Shown one piece after another: positions 6,959 through 11,084 of a DNA stretch of 11,084 nt; position 1 is the first letter of the stretch, and each line of letters begins with the position of its first letter. The translations under genes and the position numbers were made by a program. Location: NCBI GenBank assembly GCA_028712915.1, contig JAQTPJ010000015.1, positions 1 through 11,084 of the forward strand, given 5' to 3'. The DNA comes from Candidatus Omnitrophota bacterium. Lineage in GTDB: Bacteria > Omnitrophota > Gorgyraeia > Velamenicoccales > JABMQK01. The notes below the pieces were generated by a model. That model had not been told where the DNA came from, ran no database searches, and worked only from the letters and a program-made list of their open reading frames with translations.

Positions 6959-7831
6959 TTAGAAACCAGCGCCTTTTAATATGTCAGGTACTAATTTATC
7001 CCAGCCTAAAGGCATAAGGTGTATGCCTGAACATAGAGGTTTTAACTCTTTAATCAGGCGGACGGCAATCTCGACGCTCTTTTTAGGGCGGTCTTCCTTG
7101 GGAACCTCGGCAATTTCTTTTATGAGCGCGTCCGGCACATAGACTCCGGAGACATTCTCGTTCATATATTTTGCCATACCTGCGGATTTCAATAAAACTA
7201 TCCCCGCCAGGATCTTTGTCTTAAGGTGCTTTGTATTATCCAGAAACTTTTTAAATAAATCTATATCATAAACAGCCTGCGTCTGAAAGAACTGCGCGCC
7301 TGCCGCTATCTTCTTTTCCATTTTTATAACCTCGGGCTCCAAAGGGTCTGCCCCGGGATTGACTACTGCCCCTATAAAAAAGTTCGGAGTGCCTTTTAAT
7401 TCGTTTCCCTTCATATCCTTGCCTTCCTGCAGAGTCTTAGCCACCTGAATAAGCTGGACAGAATCCAAATCAAAAACAGGCTTTGCCTCGGGATGGTCTC
7501 CCAAAGTTGTATGGTCTCCGGTAAGCAATAAAACATTTTCTATCCCTAAAACTGAGGCGGAAAGCAGATCTGATTGCAATGCCAGGCGGTTCCTATCCCG
7601 GCAGGTAATCTGCAGTATCGGCTCTATGCCTTTTTCTTTCAGGAGGCGGCAGACAGCCAGAGAACCCAACCGCATCACAGAGCTCTGCAGGTCAGTAACG
7701 TTTATGGCGTCAACCTTATCCTTAATTAATTCGGCGTCTTCTAAAGCCTCTTTAATTGCGGTTCCTTTGGGAGGGCCTATTTCGCTCGTAATTACGAATT
7801 TCCCTACTTCTAATCTTTCGCGTAAAGACAT
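6959..7831 (-). CDS. metF: Methylenetetrahydrofolate reductase, acetogen-type MetF
   Basis: MetF is a cytoplasmic FAD enzyme that reduces 5,10-methylene-THF to 5-methyl-THF, the methyl donor for acetyl-CoA synthesis and methionine. The 290-residue protein shows the family residues: Glu17 in SEIGPP (E. coli Glu28), Asp106 in LLTGD (E. coli Asp120) and Gln185 in FFQTQAVYD (E. coli Gln183). The GIVLLKSAGMAKYMN segment (210-224) replaces the E. coli region containing Phe223, the residue that stacks NADH. By my alignment that position is Ala217. In acetogens this short MetF type often works with a MetV partner, which is absent here. The gene starts five bases after the lipoprotein stop, and its TAA directly abuts the ATG of the flavoprotein gene. 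That flavoprotein is therefore a candidate redox partner, though this is inferred from position only. Confidence 0.93.
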   Translation of the reverse strand: MSLRERLEVGKFVITSEIGPPKGTAIKEALEDAELIKDKVDAINVTDLQSSVMRLGSLAVCRLLKEKGIEPILQITCRDRNRLALQSDLLSASVLGIENVLLLTGDHTTLGDHPEAKPVFDLDSVQLIQVAKTLQEGKDMKGNELKGTPNFFIGAVVNPGADPLEPEVIKMEKKIAAGAQFFQTQAVYDIDLFKKFLDNTKHLKTKILAGIVLLKSAGMAKYMNENVSGVYVPDALIKEIAEVPKEDRPKKSVEIAVRLIKELKPLCSGIHLMPLGWDKLVPDILKGAGF

Positions 7832-7836
7832 CTTAA

Positions 7837-8379
7837 TTACCTGGTTTTGCTTTTTATGAGCTGGAAGGAATCCAGAAATCTTTTTATATTATAAGAATCA
7901 GACCATTTTTTATCGGTAGTAACCATCAATTGATACACCCGCTGGCCGACGAGAAAAAGTTTTCCTTTAACAACCGCCTCGCCATTACCTACCTCAATAG
8001 TAAATTCCCTGCCGGGATAACCCTCAATGGATATGTTTGACTCTTTAGTCAATACCCCTTGCACATTCCTGGCAGCGCCATCGCGTCCGTCATTCAATAT
8101 CTGGTCAACGCTCTTTAAATTAAAAAGTTCATCCGGATAATCAACATACCCTACAGCATAAATAAAATTATCGTCTTTTCTGTTGAGAGTGTACATATTC
8201 AAATAAGTGCGGCCAACCTGTGTATCCAATATAATCTTCTGTCCTTCTGGCTCTCCGGGCAACTGAACCGAAAAACCTCCTTCCACAGATGCATATTGTT
8301 TCCAACCCATGATATTGCAGCCTGAAATCAAAATAACAACTGCCCACAATACCAGCGATTTGAACATTTTTGTTTTCAT
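7837..8379 (-). CDS. Small lipoprotein with PsbP/DUF1795-like fold features, function unknown
   Basis: The 180-residue product has a lipoprotein signal: Lys2, Lys4 and Lys7, a hydrophobic stretch at 9-19, and the lipobox I-S-G-C with Cys21 as the lipid attachment site. The next residue is Asn rather than Asp, so in a diderm it would be expected to go to the outer membrane. The mature part has GGFSVQLPGEP (34-44), GYPGREFTIEV (120-130) and a closing RVYQLMVTTDKKW...FLDSFQL segment. I recognise this pattern from small PsbP-like or DUF1795-like domains, but assign no activity. It sits 18 or 19 bases after folD and five bases before metF, inside an otherwise cytoplasmic one-carbon operon. GAGG lies about six bases before the ATG; a second in-frame Met at residue 5 is possible. 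Confidence 0.75.
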   Translation of the reverse strand: MKTKMFKSLVLWAVVILISGCNIMGWKQYASVEGGFSVQLPGEPEGQKIILDTQVGRTYLNMYTLNRKDDNFIYAVGYVDYPDELFNLKSVDQILNDGRDGAARNVQGVLTKESNISIEGYPGREFTIEVGNGEAVVKGKLFLVGQRVYQLMVTTDKKWSDSYNIKRFLDSFQLIKSKTR

Positions 8380-8398
8380 CTTTTGCCTCTGCGGTTAA

Positions 8399-9265
8399 TT
8401 ACCTGCTTTTTAAATTATGTATCTTGAACGCCTCGAGGGTATTTTTCATTAACATCGTGGTGGTAAGCGGCCCTACGCCCCCCGGCACAGGGGTAATAAA
8501 ACCTGCGCGTTTGGAGGCTTCTTCAAAATCAACATCGCCCACAATTTTATCCGCTACTTTATTTATCCCTACATCTATTACAATCGCGCCTTCTTTAACC
8601 CAATCGCCTTTAATCAAACCGGCCTTTCCCACGGCAACAACTAAAACCTCGGCTTTTTTCACATGTTCAGGCAAAACGCCGCGCTCGCCTGTGGCAATAT
8701 GGCATACAGTCGTAGTTGCAAACTTGGATAATAACATTAAACTCAAAGGCTTGCCCACAATTTCAGAGTGCCCCACGATTACAGCTTCTTTGCCGTATAA
8801 ATTAACGCCTGTTGATTCAATCAATGCCAGGCACGCGCTTGCCGTGCAGGGAGCCAACTTCCACTTGCCCAGTAAAACCTGGCCTAAATTCTGCGGATGC
8901 ATTCCTTCTGCATCTTTGGCAGGCTCGATTAAATTCACGAGCTTCTTAGCGTCTATTTGCGGCGGGACAGGCAGCTGCAAAATTACAGCCGACACACTTT
9001 TATCTTTATTTAACGAAATGATTTCTTCTTCGGCTTGTTTCTGCGTGGCTTCTTTGGGCAATCTCTTCAAAATATATTCTATTCCTAATCCCTGGGCTGT
9101 ATTTACCTGCGCCTTAAGGTAAACTTCCGAAGACGCGTTCTCTCCTATCTGAAGCGCCATCAACCTGGGGGATAAACCTGTATCTTTCTTTAAAGACTCC
9201 ACTTCATTTTTTATCTCTTCCTTGATTTTATCCGCTATGGGTTTTCCTTTTAACAGCTCTGCCAT
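8399..9265 (-). CDS. folD: Methylenetetrahydrofolate dehydrogenase (FolD), cyclohydrolase lysine replaced
   Basis: FolD normally oxidises methylene-THF to methenyl-THF and hydrolyses that to formyl-THF; in the Wood-Ljungdahl direction it runs in reverse. From the ATG at 9265 the protein has 288 residues and aligns end to end with E. coli FolD. The dinucleotide fold is VIVGHSEIVGKP (162-173), the QLP glutamine is Gln97, and the C-terminal PVPGGVGP is at 259-266. Unusually, the family motif Y-x3-K reads Y49-L-K-A-Q53, so the cyclohydrolase Lys (E. coli Lys56) is Gln. The folate-binding DVDG reads DAEG, with Glu120 in place of the second Asp. The dehydrogenase may therefore work without the cyclohydrolase. 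A GTG at 9268 could add one residue, but the ATG has AAGGAG at a better eight-base spacing. The start shares one base with the fchA stop, coupling the pair. Confidence 0.95.
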   Translation of the reverse strand: MAELLKGKPIADKIKEEIKNEVESLKKDTGLSPRLMALQIGENASSEVYLKAQVNTAQGLGIEYILKRLPKEATQKQAEEEIISLNKDKSVSAVILQLPVPPQIDAKKLVNLIEPAKDAEGMHPQNLGQVLLGKWKLAPCTASACLALIESTGVNLYGKEAVIVGHSEIVGKPLSLMLLSKFATTTVCHIATGERGVLPEHVKKAEVLVVAVGKAGLIKGDWVKEGAIVIDVGINKVADKIVGDVDFEEASKRAGFITPVPGGVGPLTTTMLMKNTLEAFKIHNLKSR

Positions 9266-9876
9266 CACTTCAGCTCCTTAGTAGTAAAATTAATGATACT
9301 CTTCTTAATATTCGCGATATCTTTTGCCTGCTCGTTTGTTGCTTTGTTAATATTGGAAACAAATTCTGTGTCTTTTATGCTCTTTAAGTTTATCTTTACG
9401 TTATACAAAGCGCTATAGTATGCGGCGGATAACAACTCCGCTGCCACAGCTATATCGCTTATTAAATTCTTATTAGTCCTGTCCATAATTTCGCGGCATA
9501 ACTTTATCGCCTGGTAACTGTGGTTGCATATCTGGATAGGAACCGCCGCGGCGTCTTTAAGCGCCTTCTCCTTGACCGTGCCGTCCTGCGAACTGAATGT
9601 CAGAGATAATTTCTTATACGCCTGGACATCCTTATCTATCAATGCGGTAATTTTATCTTTTAACTCTTTGGCTGCGTCTAATTTATCCTTCAGCTCAATC
9701 TCAAATTCTTTATACTTCTCTTTGCCGATTGTGTAATTTAAAACCATGATGGCAAGCGAAACACCCAATGCCCCTGTCAAAGCCGCAGCGCTGCCTCCGC
9801 CGGGCGCAGGCATCTTTGCCGCCAGGTCAGCCAGGTATTTGTTAATCGAACCTTCGATATAAATATCTTTTTCCAT
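9265..9876 (-). CDS. fchA: Methenyltetrahydrofolate cyclohydrolase (FchA; cyclodeaminase family)
   Basis: The 203-residue protein belongs to the cyclodeaminase/cyclohydrolase family, which interconverts methenyl-THF and 10-formyl-THF or deaminates formimino-THF. Family marks are PAPGGGSAAAL (23-33), DKDVQAY (81-87) and SDIAVAAELLSAAYYSALYNVKINL-like helices (starting at 140). Length matches stand-alone FchA proteins, and there is no formiminotransferase domain. No histidine-degradation genes are nearby, so the cyclohydrolase role in the folate methyl branch is more likely. The ATG at 9876 places the PAPGGGS motif at its usual distance from the N-terminus. There is no Shine-Dalgarno; a strong promoter ends only about 11 bases upstream, so the message is probably near leaderless. 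The stop TGA overlaps the folD ATG by one base. It is the first gene of the one-carbon operon. Confidence 0.9.
   Translation of the reverse strand: MEKDIYIEGSINKYLADLAAKMPAPGGGSAAALTGALGVSLAIMVLNYTIGKEKYKEFEIELKDKLDAAKELKDKITALIDKDVQAYKKLSLTFSSQDGTVKEKALKDAAAVPIQICNHSYQAIKLCREIMDRTNKNLISDIAVAAELLSAAYYSALYNVKINLKSIKDTEFVSNINKATNEQAKDIANIKKSIINFTTKELK
9274..9279 (-). promoter_or_regulatory. Shine-Dalgarno sequence deciding the folD start
   Basis: AAGGAG reads at 9279-9274, eight bases before the ATG at 9265 and five before the overlapping GTG at 9268. The ATG is favoured, and it also gives the N-terminus MAELLKGK that aligns with E. coli MAAKIIDGK. Confidence 0.65.
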
Positions 9877-9887
9877 ATCAGAATAAT

Positions 9888-9915
9888 ATTATATTATCTT
9901 TTCCTTTAATATCAA
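9888..9915 (-). promoter_or_regulatory. Near-consensus sigma70-type promoter of the fchA-acsB operon
   Basis: On the minus strand TTGATA (9915-9910) and a perfect TATAAT (9893-9888) are separated by 16 bases. This is the best promoter match I found in the window, and it lies in the 64-base gap between yraN and fchA. Transcription would be expected to begin near 9882-9880, only about four to six bases before the fchA ATG at 9876. The -10 region is embedded in an AT-only dyad (ATAAT-ATAAT-ATTAT), which might matter for regulation. Confidence 0.65.
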
Positions 9916-9940
9916 CCCTTGTTGTATTTATTTTTTCCTG

Positions 9941-10300
9941 TCAGAACGCGTCTTTTATAAGGCTGATTTGGGCTTTATTATCGCTGTTAAACATAACCGA
10001 GACTATATCAAACCTGGCAGGCGCTTCTAATAGATTATAGTGTTTTAGGTAACCTAATGCAATTCTATTTAATTTTTTCTGCTTGGAGAACGTTACCGCT
10101 TCTTCAGGAAGGCCAAATTTAAGACTGGTCCTCGCCTTTACCTCTATAAAGCATATTGTATCTTTATCTTTTGCTATTATGTCAATCTCGCCTATCTTGT
10201 TTTTATAATTGCGCTCTAAAATCCCGTAGCCTTTCTTCCTTAAGAAATTCGCGGCCTTCTCTTCGCCTTCTTTACCCAATTCTATTCTTTCTCTGCCCAT
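9941..10300 (-). CDS. yraN: UPF0102 family YraN, predicted restriction-endonuclease-fold protein
   Basis: YraN proteins are small, widespread nuclease-like proteins of uncertain role, commonly next to rnhB, as here. The 119 residues show the family core: GKEGEEKAANFLRKKGYGIL near the start, then GEIDIIA (37-43) and FIEVKAR (51-57). These supply the acidic and Lys residues of a PD-(D/E)xK-type site (Glu38, Asp40, Glu53, Lys55). A terminal RFDIVSV segment follows (97-103). The ATG at 10300 overlaps rnhB by 29 bases and has no Shine-Dalgarno. A TTG at 10279 would shorten the protein by seven residues and the overlap to eight bases, and many family members start near that point, so the start is uncertain. 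Cytoplasmic location is expected. Confidence 0.9.
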   Translation of the reverse strand: MGRERIELGKEGEEKAANFLRKKGYGILERNYKNKIGEIDIIAKDKDTICFIEVKARTSLKFGLPEEAVTFSKQKKLNRIALGYLKHYNLLEAPARFDIVSVMFNSDNKAQISLIKDAF

Positions 10301-10916
10301 CTTTAATGGTGTTTAAGGGGTAAAAGCTCATGCGGTGTATTTTGCAGGCGCCGTATCGGGCTATTGCCTTGAAGTGCGCTTTCGTGCCATAGCCTTTGTT
10401 GTCTTTAAAACTATACTGCGGATAAAGGCTGTCGTAGTCAGACATAATGCTGTCGCGGATGACTTTCGCCACAATGGACGCCGAGGCTATAGAAAGGCTT
10501 TTCGAATCGCCTCTCACAATGTTCTTTGTTTTAAAAGGCAAATCCAGTGAGAAATTCCCGTCCACCAAAACAATCGCTTTATTTTGTTTTATCTTTTTAC
10601 GCGACGCGCGAAAAAGGCTATTCACCGCTTTATCCATTGCCAGTTTCGTGGCGTTCAAGATATTTAACTCATCAATCAGAAGCTCATTGACTATGCCAAT
10701 ACCCACTAAGGCATTATCTATAATCTCCAGAAAAGCCCTCTCCCGCTGCAAGCGGGTTAACTTTTTGGAATCGTTGATATAATTGTTGAACTTGACGCGG
10801 TTTAATTTGACTGCAACGGCTACCACCGGCCCTGCCAGCGGCCCGCGGCCGACTTCATCTACGCCGATTACAAAAGAAAAACCTCTATTTTTGGCTTTTT
10901 TCTCGTGATAAAGCAC
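10272..10916 (-). CDS. rnhB: Ribonuclease HII
   Basis: RNase HII cuts the RNA strand of RNA-DNA hybrids and starts removal of misincorporated ribonucleotides. The 214-residue protein has the complete active site: Asp20 and Glu21 in GVDEVGRGPLAGP, Asp119 in VDGN and Asp137 in RGDSKS, the last two 18 residues apart as in E. coli. The GRG ribonucleotide-recognition motif is at 23-25. DSKKL (49-53), SIASASIVAKVIRD (142-155) and KGYGT (174-178) are also typical. The start is a GTG at 10916, 17 bases after the rplS stop. The upstream frame runs only to a TAA at 10955 with no ATG, and the protein aligns from its first residues. Order rplS-rnhB-yraN is a common bacterial arrangement. Confidence 0.96.
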   Translation of the reverse strand: MLYHEKKAKNRGFSFVIGVDEVGRGPLAGPVVAVAVKLNRVKFNNYINDSKKLTRLQRERAFLEIIDNALVGIGIVNELLIDELNILNATKLAMDKAVNSLFRASRKKIKQNKAIVLVDGNFSLDLPFKTKNIVRGDSKSLSIASASIVAKVIRDSIMSDYDSLYPQYSFKDNKGYGTKAHFKAIARYGACKIHRMSFYPLNTIKDGQRKNRIG

Positions 10917-10933
10917 TTCTGCCAGCGGATATC

Positions 10934-11084
10934 TTAAGTGGTGGGAATACTTTTATCTTCCTTAACCTTGGAAACCTTGCCTACTTTTCCTCTTAAATAA
11001 TACAATTTAGACCTGCGGACCTTGCCTTTTTTTACAACCTCGATTTTCTCTATTGACGGCGCGTTTATGGGAAAAACCCTTTCC
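10934..11084 (-). CDS. rplS: 50S ribosomal protein L19, C-terminal part, cut by window edge
   Basis: The last 49 codons of L19 are present on the minus strand, ending in TAA at 10936-10934. The visible protein starts [20 protein letters not shown] and continues [17 protein letters not shown], which is the highly conserved C-terminal region of L19 that lies at the interface of the two ribosomal subunits. The tail after that ([12 protein letters not shown]) is variable in the family. The first part of the gene, about 60-70 codons, lies right of the window. The 17-base gap to rnhB suggests one transcript with rnhB and yraN. Confidence 0.96.
   Translation of the reverse strand, partial: ERVFPINAPSIEKIEVVKKGKVRRSKLYYLRGKVGKVSKVKEDKSIPTT

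Noticed and set aside
8370..9122. A 250-codon open frame on the plus strand
   Set aside because: It lies opposite folD, whose protein is clearly conserved. The plus-strand translation shows no recognisable domain and has no supporting promoter or ribosome binding site. Other plus-strand frames (for example 81-383, 2402-2817, 5251-5529 and 10447-10782) are rejected for the same reason.
9265..9876. Formimino-THF cyclodeaminase of histidine degradation
   Set aside because: The family cannot be told apart by motif alone, but there is no formiminotransferase domain and no hut gene, while folD, metF and acsB follow directly.
9877..9940. A riboswitch (for example THF-type) in front of the one-carbon operon
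   Set aside because: The gap is only 64 bases and is mostly promoter; the expected leader is a few bases long, leaving no room for an aptamer.
1..11084. Mobile element, CRISPR array or defence system
   Set aside because: No transposase, integrase, phage or Cas-like protein and no regularly spaced direct repeats were found; every gene but the lipoprotein and TPR protein belongs to a core family.

Overview
This window carries twelve genes, all on the minus strand, so transcription runs from high to low coordinates. The genes look chromosomal: they are full-length apart from the two cut by the window edges, and I see no transposase, phage gene, CRISPR array or RNA gene. A lipoprotein with Asn after the lipid-bearing Cys fits a diderm cell. 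An acetyl-CoA synthase of bacterial architecture, together with folate methyl-branch enzymes, points to an anaerobe using the Wood-Ljungdahl pathway. My best guess is an uncultured lineage such as Candidatus Omnitrophota, but that is inference from gene content and style only.

Layout in transcription order. (1) 11084-9941 is a housekeeping cluster: the end of rplS (ribosomal protein L19), rnhB (RNase HII) and yraN (UPF0102 nuclease-like). (2) 9915-3942 is a tightly packed one-carbon block behind a near-consensus promoter: fchA, folD, a small lipoprotein, metF, a short FAD oxidoreductase and acsB. (3) 3868-3176 encodes an exported TPR protein. (4) 3084-514 is polA. (5) 509-295 is an intergenic stretch with three inverted-repeat structures. 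(6) 277-1 is the first 92 codons of glgA (glycogen synthase).

The one-carbon block reads as consecutive steps: FchA (formyl-/methenyl-THF), FolD (methenyl-/methylene-THF), MetF (methylene-/methyl-THF) and AcsB (methyl + CO + CoA to acetyl-CoA). Formate-THF ligase, the methyltransferase, the corrinoid protein, CO dehydrogenase and MetV are not in this window.

Most notable observations: FolD has Gln where the cyclohydrolase lysine of the family normally sits, with a dedicated cyclohydrolase gene (fchA) directly upstream, which suggests a split of the two FolD activities. The operon promoter lies so close to the fchA start that the transcript should be almost leaderless. A short flavoprotein with a degenerate NAD(P) site is fused into the operon by zero-gap and overlapping junctions between metF and acsB. 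A lipoprotein gene of unknown function sits inside the same operon.
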